A stretch of DNA of 41,170 nucleotides from Bacteroidaceae bacterium (GTDB lineage: Bacteria; Bacteroidota; Bacteroidia; Bacteroidales; Bacteroidaceae): assembly GCA_017547205.1 (NCBI GenBank), contig JAFYQH010000058.1, forward strand, positions 1 through 41,170, given 5' to 3'. The translations under genes were made by a program, and so were the position numbers. The notes under the pieces were generated by a model. That model ran no database searches, was not told where the DNA came from, and saw only the letters and a program-made list of their open reading frames with translations. Below are positions 23,076 through 30,778 of this stretch, one piece after another. Every line of letters starts with the position of its first letter. The stretch's first letter is position 1.

Positions 23076-24389
23076 ATGGCAGATTTTATTTTGGATGGCC
23101 GTACAAAGGTAAAGACCTTTAAAGCAGAGTTTAAGGCGAACTTTGGTGCTACTCTTCGTGTGTACACAAATATTGCTTGTGAAGGAGAGCAAGCCAATGA
23201 CGAAGCTACACTTGCATCTATCCGTGCCGAGGGATACTCTGGTGGTGAGTTTTCGGTCAAGGGAAACATGAAGGTGAGTTCTTTTGAAAAAAAAGTTGCC
23301 GAACTATACGGTATCGGTGTCCAGGTGGCAAATGCCGACGATACCGAGTTTGCCGATGACGCGGCGACGCTTATGGGTGCTGCCACAACAGCATCGGCCG
23401 AGAGTGGACACGGACATATCATCGAAACCCCGGCTGCAGCCGATGCTACGCCTAAGGTAGAGGCTTCTGCTGCAGAACTTGCAAGTGCGCGTGTAAGAGT
23501 ATATGGCAAAGCGCAGAACCGTACAGCATTGGGTATTGTACACGCATATATGGTAATGTACCCACAGGCTACATTGGAGGATTTGCGCAAGGCATTTCCC
23601 AATGCAATAAACCCGGATAAAGGCAGTGATGAAATTTTTATCTATGCCGAGGAAAAGGGCGCAACAGGCAATTGGAACAACTATTTCAAGGGTGAGGATG
23701 AGTTGCTCACAACAGGCGACGGTCACAAAGTTGCGTTTGTAATGATGTGGACAAAGCCTAACTTTGAACGCATTGTATCTCACGCAAAACAGTATGGCAT
23801 TCTTGTTGCCGATTTTGAGAAGGCCGATGGTGGTGCCAAGAAGGGCGGTTTCCGTCTTGAGTATCTTAACGGTTACGTTCCACCGGTACCAGGAAAGAAA
23901 AAATCTCTCTTGTGGTTGTGGATTCTCATTATCCTTTTACTTGTGGGCATCATCGCATTCTTCGCATTACGTAAGCCCCAGGTGGTAGAGGTTGAGAAGG
24001 TCGTTGAGGTTGAGAAAATTGTCGAGGTAGAAAAACTTGTCTATGTCGACAGAATTGAAGAGATTGAGAAGAATTTTAATACTGCAAAGTTTGAGAAGGG
24101 GAAGACTGAGCTCTCAGAGGATGCGAAGTTTGTTCTTCACGACTTGGCAAAAGAGATGCAGAAGTTTCCCGAGGTAAAACTTCGCATAGTTGGTCACACG
24201 TCGGCCGAAGGTGACCCTGCATTCAACCAAAAACTTTCTCAGGCACGTGCTCAAGCAGCTGTAGACTTTATTGTGAGCCGTGGCGTTGATGCAAATCGTC
24301 TTGAAGCAGAGGGAAAGGGATCTAGTGAACTTATCGATATGAACAACCCAGAAGCTAACCGCCGTACCGAATTTATAATTTTGGATTAA
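23076..24389 (+). CDS. Inner-membrane-anchored OmpA-domain protein with two cytoplasmic domains
   Basis: 437 residues without a signal peptide. Residues 1-95 (DGRTKVKTFKAEFKANFGAT, YGIGVQVANADD) are homologous to the stand-alone proteins at 25055 and 25535. A second unknown domain spans about 137-268. One membrane helix (277-298) is followed by a repetitive VEVEK coiled-coil-like segment (303-332). The C-terminal OmpA domain (333-437) has VGHTSAEGDPAFNQKLSQAR and NRRTEF, the usual peptidoglycan-binding pattern. Predicted topology: N-terminus in the cytoplasm, OmpA domain in the periplasm gripping the wall, similar in layout to MotB. It may link wall state to the cytoplasmic small proteins. 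Confidence 0.82.
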   Translation: MADFILDGRTKVKTFKAEFKANFGATLRVYTNIACEGEQANDEATLASIRAEGYSGGEFSVKGNMKVSSFEKKVAELYGIGVQVANADDTEFADDAATLMGAATTASAESGHGHIIETPAAADATPKVEASAAELASARVRVYGKAQNRTALGIVHAYMVMYPQATLEDLRKAFPNAINPDKGSDEIFIYAEEKGATGNWNNYFKGEDELLTTGDGHKVAFVMMWTKPNFERIVSHAKQYGILVADFEKADGGAKKGGFRLEYLNGYVPPVPGKKKSLLWLWILIILLLVGIIAFFALRKPQVVEVEKVVEVEKIVEVEKLVYVDRIEEIEKNFNTAKFEKGKTELSEDAKFVLHDLAKEMQKFPEVKLRIVGHTSAEGDPAFNQKLSQARAQAAVDFIVSRGVDANRLEAEGKGSSELIDMNNPEANRRTEFIILD

Positions 24390-24410
24390 TGACCTTTAAA
24401 AATAAAGATT

Positions 24411-24560
24411 ATGGCAGTAAAAAAAACTACAGTCAAAAAGACCAAAGATGGTACTGTTGACAAACGCACAAAAGAGGGTAAGGCTATCGCTGAACGTATG
24501 GCAAAGGCGCGTGCCGAGAAGAACAGCCTCAAGAACAGAATTAAAAGATTGTTTAAGTAA
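24411..24560 (+). CDS. Very small basic protein with KDG..D.RTKEGK motif
   Basis: 49 residues, about one third Lys/Arg, ending IKRLFK. The segment KDGTVDKRTKEGKAIAERMA matches the start of the protein at 27471 (KDGKLDGRTKEGKQAKQVAQ), so it is real and part of a small family. No membrane helix. It might bind nucleic acid or acidic membrane surfaces. It lies 21 bases after the OmpA gene and 18 before the TerB gene. Confidence 0.65.
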   Translation: MAVKKTTVKKTKDGTVDKRTKEGKAIAERMAKARAEKNSLKNRIKRLFK

Positions 24561-24578
24561 AGATTACATTTTTGGAAT

Positions 24579-24989
24579 ATGAAAACAGATATCAGACATA
24601 TTGCAGCATTGGTGGCAACATCAATCTGGGCCGATGGCGAATATGATGCCGCTGAGAAAATTGTTGTTGCTGAGATTGCCGATGCTTTTGAGTTGAATGC
24701 CGACGAGTTTGCAGCAGCTGTTGAGGCTGAACTTGCAGTTATTGAGCCAATGAACGAGGACGAGGTAAATGCCTATATCCTTGAACACTCGGCCGAGGTG
24801 GATGACGAAGAAGCCGATATGTTGTTGCAGGCTGTTCTTCAGGTGGTTATTGTCGATGGCATCCTGGGCGATGAAGAGGTAGAGAACATCCTTTCAATTG
24901 CTTCGGCTCTTGGAATCGATGAATCACGCGCAGTGCTTATGCTTGCCGACCTTGTAAAGGATGAACCTGAACTGGAGGTAGTACTTTAA
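24579..24989 (+). CDS. TerB-like protein
   Basis: 136 residues, acidic and all-helical. Two acidic motifs typical of the TerB/DjlA-N fold are visible: WADGEYDAAEK (about residues 17-27) and VDGILGDEEVENI (about 89-101), each placed after a helix as in TerB metal-binding sites. TerB domains occur in tellurite/stress systems and in predicted membrane-linked conflict systems. A strong hairpin with a T-run follows, so this gene may end a transcription subunit. Confidence 0.78.
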   Translation: MKTDIRHIAALVATSIWADGEYDAAEKIVVAEIADAFELNADEFAAAVEAELAVIEPMNEDEVNAYILEHSAEVDDEEADMLLQAVLQVVIVDGILGDEEVENILSIASALGIDESRAVLMLADLVKDEPELEVVL

Positions 24990-25002
24990 TTACATTCACA
25001 TA

Positions 25003-25040
25003 GCCCCAGGGAAGGGTGTTTCTTCCCTGGGGCACAGTTT
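25003..25040 (+). terminator. Perfect 12-bp hairpin with T-run inside the gene run
   Basis: GCCCCAGGGAAG (25003-25014) pairs with CTTCCCTGGGGC (25022-25033), loop of seven, followed by ACAGTTTTT. It ends only about 15 bases before the next start codon, so it may act as an internal attenuator or lower expression of downstream genes. Confidence 0.75.
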
Positions 25041-25054
25041 TTAAATATATTACT

Positions 25055-25417
25055 ATGGGACTTTTGAATAATTTGATGGACCGCTTCAAGAACGCTGAAT
25101 TCACTGTTGCCCCACAAAAGAAACTCAAGACAATTTCGGCCGATTTCAAGAAGGCTTTTGAACTTACATTGGTCTTTTACAAAGGTGCAGCGATTGCCGA
25201 TGGCGATTTGACACTTGCCGCCCTCAACAAAAAGACCACAAAGGATGTCAAAGCAAATGCTGATGGTCTTAAAATAAAAGCCAGCATGAAGGTGGGTGAT
25301 GCCGAGAAACTTTTCGATACTAATTTCGGCGTTACTGTGCAGATCAAGGATATCAAAGGTACAAAGCTTGTACCCAACGGCATAACCATTGGTCAGGCAG
25401 CACGCGGTGAGTATTAA
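25055..25417 (+). CDS. Stand-alone protein related to the OmpA protein's N-terminal domain (diverged)
   Basis: 120 residues from MGLLNNLMDRF; the frame is open upstream through the hairpin, but the ATG at 25055 is preferred. After a 20-residue helix, residues about 22-115 align with the 25535 protein: KLKTISADFKKAF, LTLVFYKG, DLTLAAL, IKASMKVGDAEKLF, FGVTVQIKD, LVPNGIT. No signal or membrane helix. Unknown function; a soluble partner or competitor of the OmpA protein's cytoplasmic domain is a reasonable guess. Confidence 0.68.
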   Translation: MGLLNNLMDRFKNAEFTVAPQKKLKTISADFKKAFELTLVFYKGAAIADGDLTLAALNKKTTKDVKANADGLKIKASMKVGDAEKLFDTNFGVTVQIKDIKGTKLVPNGITIGQAARGEY

Positions 25418-25534
25418 AAGATGAGCCTCAAAATATGTTTAGGCATTGATTGGGGAATAACATACTTTTGGAGAGGAAATATTCTGATACAGATACAATA
25501 AACATTATTATTAACCATTTTAAATTTTACAACT

Positions 25535-25849
25535 ATGGCAGAATTTAAGTTGGATGGCCGTATGAAGGTAAAGACCTTGAAGGCTAATTTCAAGAAAGAG
25601 TTTGGTTCAACACTCCGTGTTTACAAGAGCGAGAGCTGCAAGGGCGCTTTTGCCGATGATGACGCTACATTGGCATCACTCCGTGCCGAGGGCAAGAAGG
25701 GTGGCGAACTCACCGTTGGTGGCAACCTTCGCGTAGGTAACTTCGAGAAGAAGATTGCCGAGCTCTACGGTATCGGTGTTCAGGTCGCTAACGCTGACGA
25801 CAGCAAGCTCGCCGACAACGACATCACTCTTGTTGCAGCAGGCAAGTAA
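25535..25849 (+). CDS. Stand-alone protein closely related to the OmpA protein's N-terminal domain
   Basis: 104 residues, soluble, charged. It aligns end to end with residues 1-100 of the 23076 protein: DGR-KVKTLKANFKKEFGST, then DATLASLRAEGKKGGE, then KIAELYGIGVQVANADD. I know no named family, but similar small proteins exist in other bacteria. The 115-base gap before it (25418-25534) contains an AT-rich leader, ATTAACCATTTTAAATTTTA, copied again before the fragment at 27352. This could be the most highly expressed member, judged only by its separate leader. Confidence 0.75.
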   Translation: MAEFKLDGRMKVKTLKANFKKEFGSTLRVYKSESCKGAFADDDATLASLRAEGKKGGELTVGGNLRVGNFEKKIAELYGIGVQVANADDSKLADNDITLVAAGK

Positions 25850-25935
25850 TCCTGTACAACAGAATTCAGGTATGTGGGGCTTGGGTGTCCCACATATCAC
25901 ATTAATTGGCCATTATTTCCAATGGTTGCTGTACC

Positions 25936-27294
25936 ATGAAAAACACAATTGTACTTAACAGAATGTATGTGGGTGATTATCTCGCGTCCAACCTGGGACA
26001 CGAGATAATAAACCTGTTCCAGGCCGACAATGGCGGAAATTATATCTACCTCAATTCAACCGGTGATTTCGTTAAGGCTCACCGGGGCAAGGTTGGATAT
26101 ATGCTCTTTGTCAAGTACCATGGCATTGGTGAGGTTGAGGTCATTGGCATGGCAACTGGGCTGAACGATGTCTACTGTGCCGACAGGCAGTTTGCCGACA
26201 AGTACAAAGGTGTGAACAAGGAAATCTTTGCCAGGCAGCAACAGTTCGTTAATGACGAGGGTGGAGTATCCTATGGTGGTGTTTCCATCTTTGACATCTT
26301 TGGCGAGGCCGGGCAACAGAGCGTATTCATAACCTACAAGGCCGGCAAGGTGTATGTGCCCCAGAAGGATAAGAGGCTGTTCATACGCTTTCATATGGCC
26401 GATGCAAGCAGATACCCCGCTCACGACGAGGGTGATGTTGTTGTTGCACTCACCGGATACCAACAGGCAAAGGCATCGCTGAAGCAATACATATACCCCG
26501 AGGGTACATATGCCGGTGACCTGGCAAAACAGAACGTGGAGGCCAAGCGCGAGGATTATAGCAGAATCTTCAACACGCTTATCAATGATGCCACGTTATG
26601 GCAGGAGAGCAATAACCGTGTCGATGCCGAGGAACTGGAGAGTGTGAATGAGCGCAAGGTGTCGTTGTTCGACATTTGCCGGATACAGAACGATGAGAAC
26701 AAGTTCTCCAATGCGCTTGCATATTTTATGCAGCAGTATCCCGCTTTGTGGCAAGGTTTCTTTGCCCGATATGGTGTCTCGCTTGCCGAGGGCTTTACTG
26801 TGGCACGCGAGGAGATGTCGAAGATTGAGGATAGCAAATATAACCACAAGAAGTACCCCAGCGGCGGCCGCATAGACCTTATGATACGCACCGCAAACGA
26901 ACTGGTGGTCATTGAGAACAAGATAAAATCGGACATCAACAGCATTGACGAGGACTGCGAGGGAAAACAGTTGCGCCGCTATTACAACTACGCGGTGTGG
27001 CTCTCAAAGAACAAGGAGTGTGCTGACTATGGCAAGGTGCCACGTTTCTTCATTCTCACTCCAAAATATAACATACCGGTGATTGAGGATGCCGAGATGA
27101 GGGAACTGTATACCATTGTCACTTATGCCGATGTATATGAGTACCTGACGGAAAAGCGCAGTGAGTTTGCCGGCGACAGCAACTTTGTGGCATTCTACGA
27201 GGCCATGTACCGTCACACCCACGACAATGTGAACGGCTATCTCTATCACGAGATGCAGGAGACATTCTTCAGGAGAATAAAGGATTTGTTATAG
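25936..27294 (+). CDS. PD-(D/E)XK nuclease-superfamily protein with an unknown N-terminal domain
   Basis: 452 residues from MKNTIVLNRMYVGDYL; an ATG at 25906 would add ten. The N-terminal domain (about 1-185) starts YVGDYLASNLGHEIINLFQA and recurs before other Bacteroidales accessory genes; role unknown. The C-terminal part fits the PDDEXK_4 pattern: a helix with NDENKFSNALAYF (Glu254), then GGRIDLMI (Asp314) and VIENKIKS (Glu327, Lys329), with RRYYNYAVWL after. All catalytic positions are kept, so nuclease activity is plausible. No signal peptide. In this locus it could be a DNA-targeting effector. Confidence 0.78.
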   Translation: MKNTIVLNRMYVGDYLASNLGHEIINLFQADNGGNYIYLNSTGDFVKAHRGKVGYMLFVKYHGIGEVEVIGMATGLNDVYCADRQFADKYKGVNKEIFARQQQFVNDEGGVSYGGVSIFDIFGEAGQQSVFITYKAGKVYVPQKDKRLFIRFHMADASRYPAHDEGDVVVALTGYQQAKASLKQYIYPEGTYAGDLAKQNVEAKREDYSRIFNTLINDATLWQESNNRVDAEELESVNERKVSLFDICRIQNDENKFSNALAYFMQQYPALWQGFFARYGVSLAEGFTVAREEMSKIEDSKYNHKKYPSGGRIDLMIRTANELVVIENKIKSDINSIDEDCEGKQLRRYYNYAVWLSKNKECADYGKVPRFFILTPKYNIPVIEDAEMRELYTIVTYADVYEYLTEKRSEFAGDSNFVAFYEAMYRHTHDNVNGYLYHEMQETFFRRIKDLL

Positions 27295-27325
27295 GAATTT
27301 AATATTATCATTTAAGAGAAATTTA

Positions 27326-27447
27326 TATTAACCATTTAAAATTTTACAATTATGGCAGAATTTAAGTTGGATGGCCGCATGAAGGTAAAGACCTTGAAGG
27401 CTTTTGGATTTACTGTTGTAAATGTGACATTGACGGAATTACAGTGA
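27326..27447 (+). pseudogene. Chimeric remnant: leader and start of the 25535 gene fused to a DUF4230-like tail
   Basis: From 27326 the AT-rich leader and the first 51 coding bases of the 25535 gene are repeated almost exactly (MAEFKLDGRMKVKTLKA). At 27403 the sequence switches to FGFTVVNVTLTELQ, resembling MGFRVVNVTLSD at the end of the DUF4230 gene at 21751. The 31-codon frame runs from ATG 27352 to TGA 27445. It looks like the scar of a duplication followed by a deletion. It may still be translated, since the leader is intact. Confidence 0.7.
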
Positions 27448-27470
27448 GTGAATTATTAAAACTAATGGCT

Positions 27471-27674
27471 ATGGCAAGAAAAGACGGAAAACTTGATGGA
27501 AGAACTAAAGAAGGTAAACAGGCTAAACAAGTGGCTCAAACGTGGGCTTTTTTAACTTCTGGGTTTGGCAGATTTATTATTGGCGTGATTGCCTTTATAA
27601 TATTGATGGCGATATTGGGTGAAAAAATCCCAGCATTTGGTGAGTGGCTTGACAGAATTGGATTCTGGGAATAA
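27471..27674 (+). CDS. Small membrane protein with KDG..D.RTKEGK motif
   Basis: 67 residues from MARKDGKLD; in-frame starts at 27465 (ATG) and 27444 (GTG, overlapping the chimeric ORF stop) are possible. The N-terminus shares the basic motif with the 24411 protein. One membrane helix (about 28-50, FGRFIIGVIAFIILMAILG) and a short periplasmic tail ending GFWE follow. A membrane-tethered version of the 24411 protein. Function unknown. Confidence 0.62.
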   Translation: MARKDGKLDGRTKEGKQAKQVAQTWAFLTSGFGRFIIGVIAFIILMAILGEKIPAFGEWLDRIGFWE

Positions 27675-27707
27675 AATAGCAGGTTTTAACCGCTAAAAAA
27701 GATAACT

Positions 27708-27950
27708 ATGAGCAAAGAGTATTACAAGAAAAGAATTATTGACCTGCGTGCTGATATAGCAAAGGAGAAAGAGGCCAAGAAACGTGATAATGAGAACTAT
27801 TCACGTTACATAAAGAACGCTTCTTCGCCATCTACAAAGGCAAGTTACCGAAAGAGCAAGATTGACGCGGCTGCACGCCACGACCGCCAGATTGAGTACC
27901 TGAAACGGCAGATTGATAGCGCAAAGGATAGTCTTAAACGTTGTAAATAA
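27708..27950 (+). CDS. Small charged coiled-coil protein
   Basis: 80 residues, highly basic and helical (YYKKRIIDLRADIAKEKEAK, then IEYLKRQIDSAKDSLKRCK). Heptad spacing suggests an antiparallel coiled coil. No known family. It shares character with the 30446 protein in the same run and may be a small adaptor or structural partner. Confidence 0.6.
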   Translation: MSKEYYKKRIIDLRADIAKEKEAKKRDNENYSRYIKNASSPSTKASYRKSKIDAAARHDRQIEYLKRQIDSAKDSLKRCK

Positions 27951-27965
27951 ATTCGTGATACTCCT

Positions 27966-28274
27966 ATGCTTGTATTATTATATATTATAAATCTGCTTGC
28001 TCCAATCGTAAACTTTGTGGGTGTATTGGGACTGTGTGCTTGCATAATATATGATGATTTCTACGTGCTTGTAATATCCGGTATTATGGCGGTAGTAGGC
28101 TTTGTGCTTGGAATATTTGCTTATGGATATGATATTCCACCACGTTGGTTCTGGTCGAAGTCGGCGAACTCTTTGTTTAGTTTTTCTGTAACAACAGTCT
28201 TGGGATATGCCGGTAGCTTGGCAATGTGGCCTTGTGCAATATATATGATATCGGTTTTAGCCAATGCTGCATAA
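27966..28274 (+). CDS. Small four-helix membrane protein
   Basis: 102 residues. Hydrophobic segments at about 2-30 (possibly two), 35-55 and 70-95 are separated by a polar stretch (YGYDIPPRWFWSKSANS). Inner membrane; no family recognised. It starts 15 bases after the coiled-coil gene. A short gap with no terminator links it to the next small gene. Confidence 0.62.
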   Translation: MLVLLYIINLLAPIVNFVGVLGLCACIIYDDFYVLVISGIMAVVGFVLGIFAYGYDIPPRWFWSKSANSLFSFSVTTVLGYAGSLAMWPCAIYMISVLANAA

Positions 28275-28305
28275 ATATGGTAGTATTACATTTAATTAGA
28301 AAACT

Positions 28306-28467
28306 ATGAAAATTCCAGGATTGTCTTTCTCGCTTAAGAGAGCTTTGGGTGTAACTGCTGTAAAACAGAAAATTGCCCGTAAGACCGGCATTCCGCTCAC
28401 AAAGCAGGGGGTGGAGCGCAAGATTGGCGGTGCGATAGTGAAGACTTTTACCGGTAAAAAGAGATAG
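28306..28467 (+). CDS. Very small basic protein
   Basis: 53 residues: MKIPGLSFSLKRALGVTAVK, then IARKTGIPLTKQGVERKIGG, ending FTGKKR. Net strongly positive, without a membrane helix. The T-G-I-P-x-T-K-x-G-x-x-R-K-I-G pattern occurs, as far as I recall, in other tiny Bacteroidales proteins of unknown role. It ends four bases before the next start codon, which supports translation. Confidence 0.55.
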   Translation: MKIPGLSFSLKRALGVTAVKQKIARKTGIPLTKQGVERKIGGAIVKTFTGKKR

Positions 28468-28471
28468 GGCT

Positions 28472-29074
28472 ATGAGAAAACTTTTATTTCTGTGCTTGGT
28501 GGTGCTTTTTCTCTCCTGTGAATCGGCAACCGACAAAATGGAGGCTGCCTTGAGCTATGGCGAGCTGAGCAATGCCGAGACTCTGCTGTCCGATATCTCG
28601 GGAAGTGAGAAGTATGGATACGCTTCACGCCTGATTGATGAGTATCTGGCGATAGGGAATGTGGACAAGGCTATCTATGTGTTCAACTACTTGACGCCGC
28701 ATTGTTCAATGTATGAGATAAAATACAGCAGCCTCTATTCAACGGCTGCGTATACACAGGAGAATGCAAAGAAGATTTACAACGCGTTGCTTGATGAGGA
28801 ACGTTATGAGGAGTGTTGGAACTTCCACCCGTTGAGTTATGAAACCGAGGCATATCCGGGGAATGCACCCGACTATTTCTCGTATATGAGCGATGTTATT
28901 GTTCATATGTGTGCTCGCGGACAGTATGACGAGGCACGCAGGTTTATGATGCAGAAACGTGTGTGGTTCCTTAACAATGTGGACAACAATGAGTGGGGAG
29001 ATAAGTACCCCGCCTGTTCGTTCTCCGTTATGTGCGGTAAACTTGACCAAGTGTATTACAGTTTGATATATTAA
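28472..29074 (+). CDS. TPR-like helical lipoprotein
   Basis: 200 residues. Lipobox FLSC at about residues 13-16. The rest is helical with repeat-like pairs (ALSYGELSNAETLLSDISGS; DEYLAIGNVDKAIYVFNYL; RGQYDEARRFMMQKR), reminiscent of TPR hairpins. Five scattered cysteines in the mature part are unusual for a periplasmic protein of this size. Probably a scaffold on the periplasmic face. The next gene begins nine bases later with GTG. Confidence 0.65.
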   Translation: MRKLLFLCLVVLFLSCESATDKMEAALSYGELSNAETLLSDISGSEKYGYASRLIDEYLAIGNVDKAIYVFNYLTPHCSMYEIKYSSLYSTAAYTQENAKKIYNALLDEERYEECWNFHPLSYETEAYPGNAPDYFSYMSDVIVHMCARGQYDEARRFMMQKRVWFLNNVDNNEWGDKYPACSFSVMCGKLDQVYYSLIY

Positions 29075-29082
29075 GAACTATT

Positions 29083-30369
29083 GTGAAGAACTTTTTTCTG
29101 CTGCTGTTGGCTGTGGCAACAGTAGCATGTACTCCACGAGTGGAGAGAAACGGCATGGTATTGTCGGAGCGCGAGGCTTATCGCTATGACAGGGCGGTGG
29201 CCGCTGTTGAGAGGGTTGAGGCTTTGTTGGAGAAGATGGATGCCACTCCAACACAAGAGGGGATACTGGAGCTGCTGACCGAGGCAAAGAAGTTGGAGTA
29301 TAATTATGACGACACCGGGATGGGGGTGGAGACAATGATGCGCTGCGACTCACTGAAAATGCGTATAGATGACTGCAAGCGGATGGCAGTGTCGTTTACA
29401 GAGAATAGGGTCGTTACTGTTGGGAAAATTGTTGCAGTGGATGTGACAGAGCAGTTGCTGGAGAACAACGAATATTATCCGGTCTATTTGAAGAAAGGCG
29501 AGAAGTTCTTCTGCACTGTCGAGGCTTCGGAACCTGTGACCGTGAAACTGTATAATGCTGATACCGAGAAATTGATGAAATCGTACAAAGGACGTAATGT
29601 GTCCGATTCGCTTTCCATCTCAAATTCTGCAGTCTACCTGTTGGAGATTGTACCGCAGGGAAAGACGTATGTGAGCACTTCGTTGAGCTATAGATGTGCC
29701 GACGCGGCATCGCTCAACGGCCGTCCTTCCATAAGAACCGAGCAGGTGGAGTGTAACAAGGGTAATGTGGGGGCGGTTGCTGTTCCCGGTATTGCAATGC
29801 GTAAATGCTTTGAGGAACCGCGTAAGTTTACTTTGCGAGGGCAGATAAAAGCTGCTTTCTCGGGCAATGCACAAGCGCTGGTGGCTGTGACTGTACCGGC
29901 AGGCGCAACCGATATTCTTTACTCTATGCGCATTGCAACAAGTGAACAGGACCGTTCCGATGATGGTCAGTTCCATGATAACCTGACACGCTCTTACAAA
30001 CGTATAAAATTCCTGGGATTGCCTCTTTATGAAAAGAGTTCTAGCAATGGCCTGCTGAATACTCTGCTTGACGATAATCGCCCGATACGTGAGGAGGATG
30101 CATATTGCAATATGTATGTGTTCCGCAACAAAACGCAGGCGAAGAAGTTCCAGGATGGTACAAAGACGGCTGCGGGGTTGGATTATGATGTGGATTATTC
30201 GACACTTGGCACGCAGTCATGCAACGGACGCATACCTGTGAATGGAGCAAAGACTATTTATTTGGCCTTTGAGAACGAACGCATGAGATATACCAATTAT
30301 CTGTGGGTTGAGGTTGAGGCTGTTCTGCCCGAAACGGTTTACTATACCACAAAGTATTCGGTAAGATAA
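29083..30369 (+). CDS. Lipoprotein with helical N-terminus and beta-rich C-terminus, unknown function
   Basis: 428 residues, start codon GTG at 29083. Lipobox TVAC follows LLLLAVA. Residues about 25-110 are helical (YRYDRAVAAVERVEALLEKM). The remainder is beta-rich: a segment at about 115-195 resembles a pre-peptidase-like beta sandwich (YLKKGEKFFCTVEASEPVTV), and a second half (about 255-428) has FTLRGQIKAAFSGNAQALVA and IYLAFENERM. No active-site motif. Likely faces the periplasm or the cell surface. No named family known to me. Confidence 0.65.
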   Translation: MKNFFLLLLAVATVACTPRVERNGMVLSEREAYRYDRAVAAVERVEALLEKMDATPTQEGILELLTEAKKLEYNYDDTGMGVETMMRCDSLKMRIDDCKRMAVSFTENRVVTVGKIVAVDVTEQLLENNEYYPVYLKKGEKFFCTVEASEPVTVKLYNADTEKLMKSYKGRNVSDSLSISNSAVYLLEIVPQGKTYVSTSLSYRCADAASLNGRPSIRTEQVECNKGNVGAVAVPGIAMRKCFEEPRKFTLRGQIKAAFSGNAQALVAVTVPAGATDILYSMRIATSEQDRSDDGQFHDNLTRSYKRIKFLGLPLYEKSSSNGLLNTLLDDNRPIREEDAYCNMYVFRNKTQAKKFQDGTKTAAGLDYDVDYSTLGTQSCNGRIPVNGAKTIYLAFENERMRYTNYLWVEVEAVLPETVYYTTKYSVR

Positions 30370-30445
30370 GTGGTTAAAGGGTAATCCATAGTTGATGATT
30401 TCAGCCCATAGATAAAAGGATTAGATAATAAGTATTACAGTTATT

Positions 30446-30772
30446 ATGAAAAACAAGGAAGAAGCAAAACTGTTGATTCAGCAATATAACGATGAAATCA
30501 ACAAGATGAAGAAGGATATTGACGTTGAGAAGATAATCCTTGATTCATACAAGGAGAAAAAGAAAAGCAGAAGAGGTGGCTCCAGGGGGAGAGTGGCATC
30601 GGATGATTATAGCCTGATGCTTGATTTGGCACAGTTTGATTGTATGATTGCTGAGTCTGAGACCAAGATAGCTCTATGGAAGAATCAGATTAAGCTGAGA
30701 AAAGAGAGAGATTCTGAAACTAAAGAAAATCAAGTGATCGAAAAGATTGCTTGCGCTACAATCTTTCAATAA
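30446..30772 (+). CDS. Small coiled-coil protein
   Basis: 108 residues, two charged helices (LLIQQYNDEINKMKKDIDVE and LAQFDCMIAESETKIALWKN) separated by a basic glycine/arginine turn (KKSRRGGSRGR). Similar in build to the 27708 protein. No family or catalytic motif. It ends six bases before the pcp gene and is probably co-transcribed with it. Confidence 0.6.
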   Translation: MKNKEEAKLLIQQYNDEINKMKKDIDVEKIILDSYKEKKKSRRGGSRGRVASDDYSLMLDLAQFDCMIAESETKIALWKNQIKLRKERDSETKENQVIEKIACATIFQ

Positions 30773-30778
30773 GGAAAA

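Noticed and set aside
24390-24560. Longer start for the 24411 small protein in another frame
   Set aside because: An ATG overlapping the OmpA stop is not in frame; recounting the A-run after the ATG at 24411 gives an uninterrupted 49-codon frame whose motif matches the 27471 protein.
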